Virus record (IMG/VR): IMGVR_UViG_3300032289_001441
Span: 1-63,837 of that record
DNA length: 63,837 bases
Strand: one strand, 5' to 3'
Origin: a virus
Under the pieces are notes generated by a model. The model saw only the letters and a list, made by a program, of their open reading frames with translations, made no database searches and had not been told where the DNA came from. Shown here piece after piece: positions 32,604 to 40,331 of the stretch; the stretch's first letter is position 1, and each line of letters starts with the position of its first letter. The position numbers were made by a program, and so were the translations under genes.

Positions 32604-32960
32604 ATGATGGGAATAAACATCAACGACAAGACGCAGCCCTTCACCGCTCAGATTCTGAGCGGCGAGAAGACGGTCGAGACGCGGCGAACCAACTCGCTGC
32701 ACCCCTATGTGGGGCAGCGGGTAGGCATCGTCCGCACCGGCCGTGGCAAGGCGACAATGGTCGGCTACGCGACCATTGGCGAGCCGATCCGCTACGAGCA
32801 CCAGAAGCAGTTTGCGGCCGACTACGCTCGCCACCGGGTGGCGGCGGGCTCCCCGCATGACTGCGGCACCGATGGCAAGTTTGGCTACATCCTGATCGAT
32901 GTTGAGGCGACTACCCCCAGGCCGGTGACGAGCCGCGGGATCGTGGCGAGAAGAATCTGA
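32604..32960 (+). CDS. ASCH-domain protein
   Basis: The 118-residue protein matches the ASCH/PUA-like pattern: KTQPFTAQILSGEKTVETRR, then HPYVGQRVGIVRTGRGKA and ATMVGYATIGEP. ASCH domains bind RNA or modified nucleotides. Two adjacent ATG codons (32604 and 32607) are possible starts. Function in the phage is unknown. Confidence 0.8.
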   Translation: MMGININDKTQPFTAQILSGEKTVETRRTNSLHPYVGQRVGIVRTGRGKATMVGYATIGEPIRYEHQKQFAADYARHRVAAGSPHDCGTDGKFGYILIDVEATTPRPVTSRGIVARRI

Positions 32961-32961
32961 C

Positions 32962-33060
32962 AGAGCACAAAAAACTTTTTGTGCGACCACAAAAAACATT
33001 TTCCCAGCGACAGCAAAAACACGGCGAAAACAAGTTTTCTGAGATTGGCACGCTGTGTGC
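32962..33060. other. AT-rich island with inverted repeat
   Basis: A 9-bp inverted repeat (GCACAAAAA/TTTTTGTGC, 32965-32984) is followed by several A-runs, in contrast to the GC-rich surroundings. It lies between ASCH and the next leader and could be a terminator, an operator or a replication-origin element. No protein was located on it. Confidence 0.45.
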
Positions 33061-33069
33061 AATAGCAAC

Positions 33070-33125
33070 ACCCGACCGAGCAAACGATAACCCTAACCCT
33101 AACCCCTAGTACGAGGAAACGAGAC
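33070..33125 (+). promoter_or_regulatory. Start-associated leader, unit 20 (no hairpin)
   Basis: CACCCGACCGAGCAAACGA is followed by two CCCTAA repeats and then ACGAGGAAACGAGAC before ATG. Confidence 0.75.
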
Positions 33126-33746
33126 ATGACCACGAAGACAAAGAAGCACGGCGTGATCGTCACGATTGGCGGCAAGCACAACACGAAGACGGTCTGGAAC
33201 CGCGGCCACCGGATGATCACCTACCGCAGGCAGCCGAGGCGTATCCGGTTCAGGTCGAAGATGGTGAACGACAAGAATCAGCACCTCTGCGGAGGCTGGG
33301 GATTCGCCGGCCTGGAGGACAACAACCTGTGGATCGAGCGGCAGCTTATCGCCGGCCGGAAGCCGTTCGGTGTGATGTTCTTCTGGGGGCCGGAACTCGA
33401 GCACGGCGAGCACATCGCCTGCGCCGAGCGTCTGCGAGCCGCCGGCCTCGTTGTCCGCGAGGGGGCTGGGTTCGTTAAGGGCACGAGGATCGTGGAAGCC
33501 TGCCACGACATTCGCGTGGCCGACATCGGCGACATGGGCGAGTTGCTCGCCGATTACGTCAAGGCACTCATCCCAGAGTACGAGGACGATCTTCGCGACG
33601 AGTTCAAGCGATACGGTGGCCGGCGGCTACGCTCCTTCATGGGCAAGCGTTGGGATACCGAGCATAACCCGCTGTGGCTGACCGGCCTCATCCTGGGCTA
33701 CCCCGTCGAAAACACGATCAGTTGCTATCACGAAGCGGTTTCGTGA
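33126..33746 (+). CDS. Hypothetical early protein, 206 residues
   Basis: It starts MTTKTKKHGVIVTIGG with a basic N-terminal region (RMITYRRQPRRIRFRSK). The centre contains FFWGPELEHGEHIACAERLR and the C-terminus WDTEHNPLWLTGLILGYPVENT. The conserved-looking Trp and His residues suggest a folded enzyme or binding domain, but no family is recognised. Confidence 0.7.
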   Translation: MTTKTKKHGVIVTIGGKHNTKTVWNRGHRMITYRRQPRRIRFRSKMVNDKNQHLCGGWGFAGLEDNNLWIERQLIAGRKPFGVMFFWGPELEHGEHIACAERLRAAGLVVREGAGFVKGTRIVEACHDIRVADIGDMGELLADYVKALIPEYEDDLRDEFKRYGGRRLRSFMGKRWDTEHNPLWLTGLILGYPVENTISCYHEAVS

Positions 33747-33816
33747 TCCACCCGCGCTCGAGGGCCGCCGCCACCCCCGAGCGTGATAACCCCGAGCGGC
33801 GAAAGCAGAGGAGACG

Positions 33817-34197
33817 ATGACAAAAGAAGGATTCAGGATCGACAAGAAGAAGAGAATGTCGAAGAAGGCAGTCTGTGCCTACTTCGGCGAGCGCGGGATG
33901 CCGGTATCCCCCGCCGAGGTGGCCTTCCACGCGGTCGGCACGTTCACGAGCAGGAAGTGGGATCACGAGCACGGCGGTCGCTCGACCGATGAGCTGGAGA
34001 CGATCCCCGCCCTGGCCGTGATCATCAAGGAGCGTCCGAAAGGCATCTGCGACTGGGGCGATACGGACGATGGCCGGATGGATGTCTATGCTCTGAACGA
34101 CATCTACGGCGAATGCCAGGATGACGTTCCGGCACCGAAGTACGCGATCGCTGCGGCGAAGAGGGCGGCCCGACCGACGAAACGAGGTGCGACATGA
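33817..34197 (+). CDS. Hypothetical early protein
   Basis: A 126-residue protein with a basic N-terminus and a C-terminal Ala/Lys helix. Its leader has CGAGCGTGATAACCCCGAGCGGCGAAAGC and AGAGGAGACG, a degenerate form of the repeated element. ATGA overlap with the next gene. Function is unknown. Confidence 0.6.
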   Translation: MTKEGFRIDKKKRMSKKAVCAYFGERGMPVSPAEVAFHAVGTFTSRKWDHEHGGRSTDELETIPALAVIIKERPKGICDWGDTDDGRMDVYALNDIYGECQDDVPAPKYAIAAAKRAARPTKRGAT

Positions 34198-34475
34198 AAA
34201 AAGACGACCGCGTGATGCGGGACTATGTGATGGGTGGCAACTACGTTGGCACAGTCGCGACGATCTGCTCCCTCCGAGAAAACGGGTGGAGCGTCGAAGA
34301 GATTGCAGCCCAGATGCCAATCATCGGCAAGACCTGTGGCAACGAGGCAATACGAGCGGCCGGCTTGAACGGCGGGCCTCGAGTTAGTTCGCTCTACGAG
34401 CACATGAACCTGTTCGGAGAGCAATTGTGCGAGAGACTGCGTGAACTGCGGACGATGGACATTTCCACCAACTAA
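34194..34475 (+). CDS. Small HTH-like protein
   Basis: A 93-residue protein with ICSLRENGWSVEEIAAQMP, like the first helices of a resolvase/homeodomain-type HTH, and CGNEAIRAAGLNG after it. It is translationally coupled to the gene before it. A DNA-binding role is likely but weakly supported. Confidence 0.6.
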   Translation: MKKDDRVMRDYVMGGNYVGTVATICSLRENGWSVEEIAAQMPIIGKTCGNEAIRAAGLNGGPRVSSLYEHMNLFGEQLCERLRELRTMDISTN

Positions 34476-34488
34476 GGAGACCCCGACC

Positions 34489-34665
34489 GTGAGAAACCGA
34501 ATCACGCCCTACGAGGCCGGCTGGCTGACATTCTTGGTCAGCTCCGGCATCGCCAGCGAGGCCGACTGCCGCGCCGCGATGAATCGCGTGGCCCAGGAAG
34601 CCCTCGACGAGATCAATCGCCTGCGGGCGAAAAAGAGGGCTGGAAAACGTCGCAAGGATCGATAG
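34489..34665 (+). CDS. Small protein (GTG start)
   Basis: The start is GTG at 34489 with AAGGAGA at 34474, within a leader containing CCCCGACCGTGAGAAACC. The 58-residue product is helical and basic at the C-terminus (RAKKRAGKRRKDR). The stop codon overlaps an AGGCTACT motif. Confidence 0.55.
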   Translation: MRNRITPYEAGWLTFLVSSGIASEADCRAAMNRVAQEALDEINRLRAKKRAGKRRKDR

Positions 34666-34693
34666 GCTACTAGCCGATAGTAAATAGGCTACC
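34664..34693 (+). promoter_or_regulatory. Two AGGCTAC motifs
   Basis: AGGCTACT at 34664 and AGGCTACC at 34686, 22 bases apart, each preceded by AT or GAT. They lie between two genes at the end of the leader-rich block. Confidence 0.5.
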
Positions 34694-34727
34694 AAGGAAG
34701 ATTAACCACGAAGAAAGGAGGCTCAGA

Positions 34728-35039
34728 ATGAGCCATGCAGCAGGAGATACGGTTTGGGTAGGCACGTCTCATGTCGGATACGACGGGCTCTCTCGCGGCC
34801 ATGTGCTGCGAGCGGACGTTGTCGCCGTCATCGACGGGTCGGTGATGATCAGATACCCCGCCAGCGGAACGATCCGAGCGGTCGAGAAGACAGCCGAGAC
34901 AATCTGCGACAGTGAGTCGGACGCCTGGGCGGCAGTGGCTCGCGAGCTGACTCAGGCCCGCGACCGCGTGCAGGCTGGAATCGATGAGGCGACCGCCAGG
35001 GCGGCCGGCAGTCGCGTCGGGGAGGCCGTGCCAGCATGA
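34728..35039 (+). CDS. Hypothetical protein, SH3-like N-terminus
   Basis: A 103-residue protein with an AAAGGAGG site. The N-terminal half is a beta-barrel-like pattern (GDTVWVGTSHVGY, VLRADVVAVIDGSVMIRY) and the C-terminal half a helix. ATGA overlap with a small downstream gene. Confidence 0.6.
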   Translation: MSHAAGDTVWVGTSHVGYDGLSRGHVLRADVVAVIDGSVMIRYPASGTIRAVEKTAETICDSESDAWAAVARELTQARDRVQAGIDEATARAAGSRVGEAVPA

Positions 35040-35182
35040 ACCCCCGAGCGTGGAAATGGGTCATGGATGACCTGATCCGCACGCTCGTGCTCGTCAGACT
35101 CGGGCAATTGCTCGGGTCTGAGAGCACGGCGGCGCGGGCCGTCCACGATCTCGTCGAGGCTGTTTTTTCGATTGTCAGATGA
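35036..35182 (+). CDS. Short coupled helical protein
   Basis: A 48-residue product (MNPRAWKWVMDDLIRTLVLV...) starts in an ATGA overlap with the preceding gene. It is helical and moderately hydrophobic. Function is unknown. Confidence 0.45.
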   Translation: MNPRAWKWVMDDLIRTLVLVRLGQLLGSESTAARAVHDLVEAVFSIVR

Positions 35183-35238
35183 TGGGATGGACGCATAGAA
35201 TGACAACCCTACCCGAGCATGGAAACGAGAGGATCACG

Positions 35239-35628
35239 ATGAAATACGTTCTGAGCGACATTGCCGGCGAAAACTTCCGGCTGGCCGATGGGATGTGGAG
35301 CGAGGAGATCGACCTCGCGGAGCGGTTCTCGTTCGACGCCGCCCAGGTGCGGATCGAGGAACTGGCCGCGGATGGCGTTCACTGCAAAGCCGTCGAGACG
35401 CACGGCAGGAAGCGGAAGACATCCGAGTCGATCGTCAACCGCGTCACCAAGGCGCTCGACAAACTCGAGCGCCAGTGGGAGGGAAAAACAATCGGCATCG
35501 GCTACGAGGTCGATGTCGAGGTTGGGCAGATCATCCTGACCCTGGAGCCCGATGGAGAGCCCGAGCTTTCCTTGAACATCAGCGTAGACATCTCCGGCGT
35601 TTTCGTCGGGGTCGGAGACGAGAACTAA
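35239..35628 (+). CDS. Hypothetical early protein
   Basis: A 129-residue protein; the start follows CGAGCATGGAAACGAGAGGATCACG, a leader lacking a hairpin. It has an N-terminal strand region (MKYVLSDIAGENFRLADGMW), a basic middle helix and a C-terminal beta region. TAATG overlap couples it to the next gene. Confidence 0.65.
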   Translation: MKYVLSDIAGENFRLADGMWSEEIDLAERFSFDAAQVRIEELAADGVHCKAVETHGRKRKTSESIVNRVTKALDKLERQWEGKTIGIGYEVDVEVGQIILTLEPDGEPELSLNISVDISGVFVGVGDEN

Positions 35629-35918
35629 TGGCAACCATCGAGATCAAAGAATATCTGACAATCCAGCAGGCCATGAAAGCTCTCGGATGCCCCCGGCGAA
35701 CGCTAGCCAGGGCGGTGTCGCGGGCGGAGGCGGCCGGCAAAAAGATCGTCGAGGAGTTCCTGGGCAAGCCGGTGATCCACAAGTCGAAGATCGCCGTGCT
35801 CAAGGAGTTCTACTACCCCTACGGCTCGCCGGCCCACCAGAAGATGGTGAAGCAGTGGGGGGCAGCCGGTGGCGCGCAGAAGCGAGTCAACCGGGAGAAG
35901 GCCGAGCGGCGTCGTTAA
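35628..35918 (+). CDS. Helix-turn-helix protein
   Basis: A 96-residue protein with LTIQQAMKALGCPRRTLARAVSRAEAAGKKIVEEF and HKSKIAVLKEF in excisionase/MerR-like order, followed by a basic helix (QKRVNREKAERRR). It ends the plus-strand block and faces the HNH gene on the other strand. A regulator of the block is a plausible role. Confidence 0.65.
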   Translation: MATIEIKEYLTIQQAMKALGCPRRTLARAVSRAEAAGKKIVEEFLGKPVIHKSKIAVLKEFYYPYGSPAHQKMVKQWGAAGGAQKRVNREKAERRR

Positions 35919-35927
35919 AGGCTGCCT

Positions 35928-36215
35928 TTAGCATGAGTCCCTCGCCGTCCGTTTGCTATGGCATGGCTTGCATAACGTCCTGAGATTCGACAGCGCGTCT
36001 GTGCCACCCTTCGACTTCTCCACGATATGGTCGATGTCGGGGCTGCCCGTGACGAGCAGCCCGCACAACTGGCAGATGCCCATGTCGCGAGCGATCACGG
36101 CCAGCCGGGTTCGCCGCCACGCCGCGGTGCAGTAGCCGCGGGCTGCCGCCGTCGGCCGCTCCTGCCCCCGTGCAGGGGAACGATCAGGACGGTAGGTCGG
36201 TATTCTTTTCGGCAC
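35928..36215 (-). CDS. HNH endonuclease
   Basis: The 95-residue protein has CQLCG, the DIDHIVEKSKGGTDALSNLRTLC core with the metal-binding His and Asn, and CHSKRT. The N-terminal AWRRTRLAVIARD is typical of small phage HNH proteins. In many HK97-like phages such a protein assists terminase at cos; here it lies 15 kb from the terminase genes. Confidence 0.88.
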   Translation of the reverse strand: MPKRIPTYRPDRSPARGQERPTAAARGYCTAAWRRTRLAVIARDMGICQLCGLLVTGSPDIDHIVEKSKGGTDALSNLRTLCKPCHSKRTARDSC

Positions 36216-36528
36216 GAGCCTGCTCCTGCCACCCGAGCATAAGAACCTGATGGGCTTGGCGGCGCTTCCACCACTCGACTATCGCCTTGACGATCAGTTG
36301 GGCGAGCACGCTGATTAGGATCGCGGCGATGACTGAGCCGTACTGATCCCTAGCCCGTAGGCGTAAACGAGCGGAGAGCACCTCGTCCATGCGGTCGGGC
36401 GGCGCGTCGGTTGGGAACTCTTCGACTGCCCATTCGACGAGACGGTCGCGGAGGGCAGGGTGCGCTGAGAGGCGAATGCCTCCTGCACGCGAGACGTAGG
36501 TCTTCAGCGTTTCGTATCTGGCGGGCAT
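36184..36528 (-). CDS. Membrane protein near the lysis genes
   Basis: The ATG at 36528 follows AAGGACGG. The 114-residue product has a soluble N-terminal region and one hydrophobic segment (VIAAILISVLAQLIVKAIVEWW) near residues 65-88 with a basic tail. It overlaps its neighbours. A spanin or holin-like role is possible by location only. Confidence 0.6.
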   Translation of the reverse strand: MPARYETLKTYVSRAGGIRLSAHPALRDRLVEWAVEEFPTDAPPDRMDEVLSARLRLRARDQYGSVIAAILISVLAQLIVKAIVEWWKRRQAHQVLMLGWQEQARAEKNTDLPS

Positions 36529-36785
36529 GTGCCGTCCTTGCATGGCGCGGAGGACGACGTGACTTTTCCCGTTCCGTTACAGACGGGGCACTTGGAAGTG
36601 ACTCGAGAATCGCCGACGACTCCCGTTCCGCGGCAATTACTACAGTCGGTTTTGATCGCGGGGGCAGGCTTGGCCTGGGCCAGGAGCGAGTATCTGCCGG
36701 CCACCGCAACGAATGGCCGAAGGTCTTCGGAGGCGCTCGAGCAGCCAGAGAGCAGGGCGGCGAGCATGAGGATGCACTTATACAT
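36504..36785 (-). CDS. Lipoprotein with DnaJ-type Cys repeats
   Basis: The start is ATG at 36785, overlapping the peptidase stop. A lipobox (LAALLSGC) gives a short mature lipoprotein. It carries two CxxCxGxG motifs (CSNCRGTG and CPVCNGTG) like the DnaJ zinc centre, and two more Cys near the C-terminus. The 93-residue size and position beside a peptidase fit an outer-membrane lysis factor. An o-spanin is a possible alternative, but the Cys motifs are unusual for that. Confidence 0.65.
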   Translation of the reverse strand: MYKCILMLAALLSGCSSASEDLRPFVAVAGRYSLLAQAKPAPAIKTDCSNCRGTGVVGDSRVTSKCPVCNGTGKVTSSSAPCKDGTCPPDTKR

Positions 36786-37782
36786 TGCCAGTGGCTCCGT
36801 ATGAGGCGATCTGACGGCGAGGCCAACCCGCAACGCTAGAGAGCGCGATGATGCTGCCGCATCGGTCAATCGTGTCCGCGAGTGCCCAGTAGCTGCCCTC
36901 TGGGATCAGAACATCTTCCATGCCGAACACGCGGCGATCGCCCGAGTTCCAGACAGCCCATTGATTGTTCCACAAGACAAGGGCTTGACCCCATTTGCGG
37001 ATGGTCTCAGGCCGATCGTCATATCCGAGCCAGTGTTGCGCATGAGCCCAGCGGCCGACCTGACGCGCTACTCCAAACTCTCCGCGGACACGCTCGAATG
37101 CCATGCCCGAGCAGTTGAAAATTCCCATGCCCGACGCCAGGAAATCGCGCACCTGTTCACGTCCCTTCAAGAACGTGGCCGTCCTTGCAACGTGCCGCTT
37201 TGTCTCGGCTGCGATGTTCGCTGGAGGTGGTGATGCGCCGTACATCGTGTGCGTGCGATCGGTGTATTGAGTCAGGTCGATCTTCAACTCTGGGTACGGT
37301 TTGCGAACAAGGAAACCGCGCTCGCAGGCGACCTTCGCCGCTTCACTGCAAACCCAGCCGTCGCTTGAGTAGCCCCTCCACCACCACAGACTCTCCTGGG
37401 CGATCGGCCATTCCTTGACGCCTGCGGCCGGCATCTCTGGAGTGCCCTCGACCCTCCCCGTAGCCTCGTCTGGCAGCCCGCTCGCAACCTCGCAGGCGAT
37501 CGTCACGGCGAGTGCTCGCGATGCGGCGGCAGCCACGCAGTCTCCGGTGAGCTGGGCGGCACCTGGGAAGCAGCCGGGAAAAACTCGCTCGACAGTCGGG
37601 AACAGGAGCGTCAGCTTGCCAGCACCGACATTCTCAAGCCCCCAGTCATAGGCAACATTCGCTCCGTTGGGGTCGCCGCCGTAGCGGAGAACGTAATCGG
37701 CGAATACCTCGTCTGCACGAGGGTCTACTCGAGCGCCTTGAACGCCGCGGTTGTATGCGTCAAGCGGGTCGAACTCAGCCAT
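36778..37782 (-). CDS. Papain-like cysteine peptidase, putative lysis or entry enzyme
   Basis: The 334-residue protein has a Cys-His-Asn layout like C1-type papain folds: Cys82 in QLTGDCVAAAAS, His247 in AHAQHWLGYD and Asn273 in LWNNQWAVWNSG. No signal peptide is seen. It lies in a group with a lipoprotein and membrane proteins, so it is a candidate endolysin or virion-associated peptidase. The assignment is by motif layout and context. Confidence 0.65.
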   Translation of the reverse strand: MAEFDPLDAYNRGVQGARVDPRADEVFADYVLRYGGDPNGANVAYDWGLENVGAGKLTLLFPTVERVFPGCFPGAAQLTGDCVAAAASRALAVTIACEVASGLPDEATGRVEGTPEMPAAGVKEWPIAQESLWWWRGYSSDGWVCSEAAKVACERGFLVRKPYPELKIDLTQYTDRTHTMYGASPPPANIAAETKRHVARTATFLKGREQVRDFLASGMGIFNCSGMAFERVRGEFGVARQVGRWAHAQHWLGYDDRPETIRKWGQALVLWNNQWAVWNSGDRRVFGMEDVLIPEGSYWALADTIDRCGSIIALSSVAGWPRRQIASYGATGNV

Positions 37783-38269
37783 CAGTGCCCACCTTGAAAA
37801 CGTAGGTGAGCACGTTGCACGCCGCAGTCAGCTTGGCGCGGGTATCCTTGTCGATCGCCTTCACGTCAGCCCCGGCGGCACTCAAGAACACGGCGTCGAT
37901 CGCCTTGTCCAGGCCGGGGTACTTGCCGACGTTCTTTTTCTGGATGGCAAGCTGAAGCGAGCCGGCATGGAACACGGTGAACTTGTCGGTGTCGCCGATG
38001 ATCGGTGTCGATCGCTCGCCGTCCTGCGTGAGAACGAACCGAGTCGCGTCGTAGAACGCAGAGAGGTACTCACGGTCGCCAACCAGCATCTTGGGCAGGA
38101 TCGCCTTCAGTTCAGTCGCCCAGGCGAGCTGCTCGGTAGTCGGCTTCTCGGCGACAGCGACGGCCGCCGCCGGCTGCGGCATCTGAGGCCACTTCATGCC
38201 CAGCTCACCGCCACGCCACGCGAAAAACAGGATGATTCCGGCCACGATGTGCCTCGCTTCAAGTCTCAC
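37775..38269 (-). CDS. Membrane-anchored hypothetical protein
   Basis: A 164-residue protein with one N-terminal hydrophobic segment (IVAGIILFFAW) and a Pro/Ala linker (PQMPQPAAAVAVAEKP) before a helical soluble domain. It overlaps the peptidase gene by eight bases. It may be part of the lysis set. Confidence 0.6.
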   Translation of the reverse strand: MRLEARHIVAGIILFFAWRGGELGMKWPQMPQPAAAVAVAEKPTTEQLAWATELKAILPKMLVGDREYLSAFYDATRFVLTQDGERSTPIIGDTDKFTVFHAGSLQLAIQKKNVGKYPGLDKAIDAVFLSAAGADVKAIDKDTRAKLTAACNVLTYVFKVGTDG

Positions 38270-38538
38270 TTGTCGCTCCCGGCCACCAGGGCCAGCGTCA
38301 GGGTGTCAATGGCGGCCCTCTGTGGGCTCTTCTCGTCGCCCAGCAGGCCCGTGCTGTTCAGCCGGGTGCGAACCAGGGCAAGGTTTGAAATGGCTTCCTG
38401 ATAGCTCACAGACTCGCCCAGCGAGGGGACGGCCACCGCGGGCAGGCTGCCCCAGACCGACTTGACCACGGCGACGATCTTGGGCCACGCCACAACGACG
38501 GCCGCGATGATCGCGGCACCAATTTGCTCGTATGTCAT
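38266..38538 (-). CDS. Small membrane protein
   Basis: A 90-residue protein with an N-terminal hydrophobic segment (IGAAIIAAVVVAWPKIVAVV) and a helical remainder. ATGA overlap with its downstream neighbour. A holin-like role is possible on size and location, but there is only one clear membrane segment. Confidence 0.55.
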   Translation of the reverse strand: MTYEQIGAAIIAAVVVAWPKIVAVVKSVWGSLPAVAVPSLGESVSYQEAISNLALVRTRLNSTGLLGDEKSPQRAAIDTLTLALVAGSDK

Positions 38539-38828
38539 TTGATTTCCTGTGCGACGAGTGCGAACCAGTTAACGAGGGCCAAACCCTCGGGTGTTTTGAT
38601 GACGGCTTCGATCAGCCCAAGCACGTCGTTGTCTTTGTTGGTAGGAGTCTTGTCGGCAGCCAGCCGGAGGGCGGCGATGATCGCAACGGCCTTTTCGGCG
38701 GGCGTCTTCGCGACGGAGATGGCCTCTAGCTTCGCGAGCAGGGGAGCCCACTGAGCCAGGAGCGCGATCTTCCCCACGATGGATAACGCACCGTAGGCAT
38801 CGCCGAACTTCTCTTCACTTGCGTCCAT
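38535..38828 (-). CDS. Hypothetical helical protein
   Basis: A 97-residue, Ala/Leu-rich helical protein with ATGA overlap to the next gene. The hydrophobic stretches are moderate. No family is recognised. Confidence 0.55.
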   Translation of the reverse strand: MDASEEKFGDAYGALSIVGKIALLAQWAPLLAKLEAISVAKTPAEKAVAIIAALRLAADKTPTNKDNDVLGLIEAVIKTPEGLALVNWFALVAQEIK

Positions 38829-38997
38829 TGCGATTCCGCTCCAGAAACTCTTGGTAAGCCCGACTAGCCGTCCGCCCCTCGCTCGTCAGCTTGCCGCGAG
38901 AGTACGGTTGATCGCGAACCAAGGCCATCAACGGAGTCGAGTCGTTGCCGCGGCGACTCTCGAACTCACGCTTGTCGATGTCCTCTTCGTCGGTCAT
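38815..38997 (-). CDS. Small charged protein
   Basis: A 60-residue protein (MTDEEDIDKREFESRRG...). It overlaps both neighbours. No family is recognised. Confidence 0.5.
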   Translation of the reverse strand: MTDEEDIDKREFESRRGNDSTPLMALVRDQPYSRGKLTSEGRTASRAYQEFLERNRNGRK

Positions 38998-39188
38998 CAG
39001 TCACCATGAACCATGAAATTCACGCCGTCGTAGGCGTCGTCGAATACCGCCCTGGCAAACTCGCGAGCCTCAGTCTTGCCGATCTTTCGCCCGAACGTCC
39101 AAATCTCGTCATCGACGATTTCGTCGCCTTTGCTGATCGTCAGCCGCGCCTCTGTCGGAGCAATCACGAGCCGTACTTCTGCCAGCAT
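38997..39188 (-). CDS. Hypothetical protein
   Basis: A 63-residue beta-alpha protein with an AAGGAGA site nine bases before the ATG. The start lies within the end of the upstream HTH gene (80-base overlap). No family is recognised. Confidence 0.55.
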   Translation of the reverse strand: MLAEVRLVIAPTEARLTISKGDEIVDDEIWTFGRKIGKTEAREFARAVFDDAYDGVNFMVHGD

Positions 39189-39462
39189 CGTTGTCTCCTT
39201 GGGTAGGTAGTTTCATTCTACCAAGACGCAGCTCCCTCTCGGCGGGATGCCAGCCAGCGCGAATCTTCGCGCATTCCAAACGAATCTGAGCCTCGGTCGG
39301 CAAAAAGCACTCCGGTGCCGTCCGCTCGGGCAGCGACAGAATCACGGTCGCCGCCGCCAGCTCGTCAGCCGTGAAGTCCAGCTCGACGCATATTTCCTCG
39401 AGCGTCGAGTCGCCCTTCCATAGACGCCGCAAACTGCGCTTCTGGTTTGCGGTCAACTTCAT
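39109..39462 (-). CDS. HTH-like protein with W-x-PAER motif
   Basis: A 117-residue protein. The N-terminal half (QKRSLRRLWKGDSTLEEICVEL) looks like a GcrA-type HTH; the middle has IRAGWHPAERELRLGR, shared with the protein at 41785..42120. It likely binds DNA. The last 25 codons overlap the next gene and may be dispensable. Confidence 0.6.
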   Translation of the reverse strand: MKLTANQKRSLRRLWKGDSTLEEICVELDFTADELAAATVILSLPERTAPECFLPTEAQIRLECAKIRAGWHPAERELRLGRMKLPTQGDNDAGRSTARDCSDRGAADDQQRRRNRR

Positions 39463-40331
39463 GGGAGAATCGCGATGTACCTCGAGCCTGGATTCAGAAA
39501 AAGCTGGTAGCCGGCCTGCTGCATCGCCTTGTGGTGGAAGACGTGCTCGCAGTCGCCGCCCTCGTAGACGCCGGCTAGATACGCCTCTCTGCGGTATAGG
39601 CAGAGTCCGCCGAACGCCGAATTCATCGGGATCGGGTCGCTCCCTACCGGCGGCATGAGCGCGTGAAACCAGTTGTGAGCGCGGCTATCTTCCCACCAGT
39701 TAAGACGGGAAGCCCAGCTATCGTAGGCCGCGATTCCAAACGGCCCCTTACCATTGCCTTCATCCCGCATGAACAGCGAGTGGCTCGCCATCGCCCCAGG
39801 CTCCCGCCTGTGAAACGATTCGCCAAGCATCTCGCAGAACCACCCGAGGCTGTTGAGCACGCCGTCGACACTGAAGCCGCCATGTGGATCGGTGTCCAGC
39901 ACCATGACGTAGCCGGCATCGGCCGCGTTTCTCCGCACCCACTCCTGGCACTTTGTGCGGCATTTCGCCAGCCGCACAGTCCTCTCAGGTTCAAAACCCC
40001 TTGAGTCCTCGCCTCCGAGCGTATCGTGCTCGACAGTCACCCACTGCCGGATGGCGAAGTGGTCAAGCACCTTTGCCGTCTCATCCGTCGAATCATTCTC
40101 ATAAATGTAGAACGAGCAGTCGCGCCACAAGCCGGCCAGCTCGTCGACAAGGCGGAGCGTATTGGTTAGGTAAGGCATCGCGTTACGGCAGATGCTGACC
40201 ACTGCCAGCTTCTGCCGGCGGGCCTCGACGCGACCGTATTCGACGTGTTCCTTGTATGACTTGACGTAATCGACATCCCAGAAATCCTCTGGCCGGCGAA
40301 CCGTCATGCCGGGTCGGTATCGAAAGCTCAC
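39459..40331 (-). CDS. Glycosyltransferase, GT2-like
   Basis: The start is a GTG in a GTGA overlap with the previous gene. The 290-residue protein has a nucleotide-sugar region (VVSICRNAMPYL, FYIYENDSTDETAKVL) and a DxD at VMVLDTDPHGG. It is followed by a second glycosyltransferase and a methyltransferase in the same operon. The acceptor is unknown; cell-surface glycan, virion protein and DNA are possible. Confidence 0.75.
   Translation of the reverse strand: MSFRYRPGMTVRRPEDFWDVDYVKSYKEHVEYGRVEARRQKLAVVSICRNAMPYLTNTLRLVDELAGLWRDCSFYIYENDSTDETAKVLDHFAIRQWVTVEHDTLGGEDSRGFEPERTVRLAKCRTKCQEWVRRNAADAGYVMVLDTDPHGGFSVDGVLNSLGWFCEMLGESFHRREPGAMASHSLFMRDEGNGKGPFGIAAYDSWASRLNWWEDSRAHNWFHALMPPVGSDPIPMNSAFGGLCLYRREAYLAGVYEGGDCEHVFHHKAMQQAGYQLFLNPGSRYIAILP

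Noticed and set aside
33090-33110. Telomere-like CCCTAA repeats
   Set aside because: Only two copies occur inside a normal leader. This fits variation of the CCCCTA part of the leader seen in other units.
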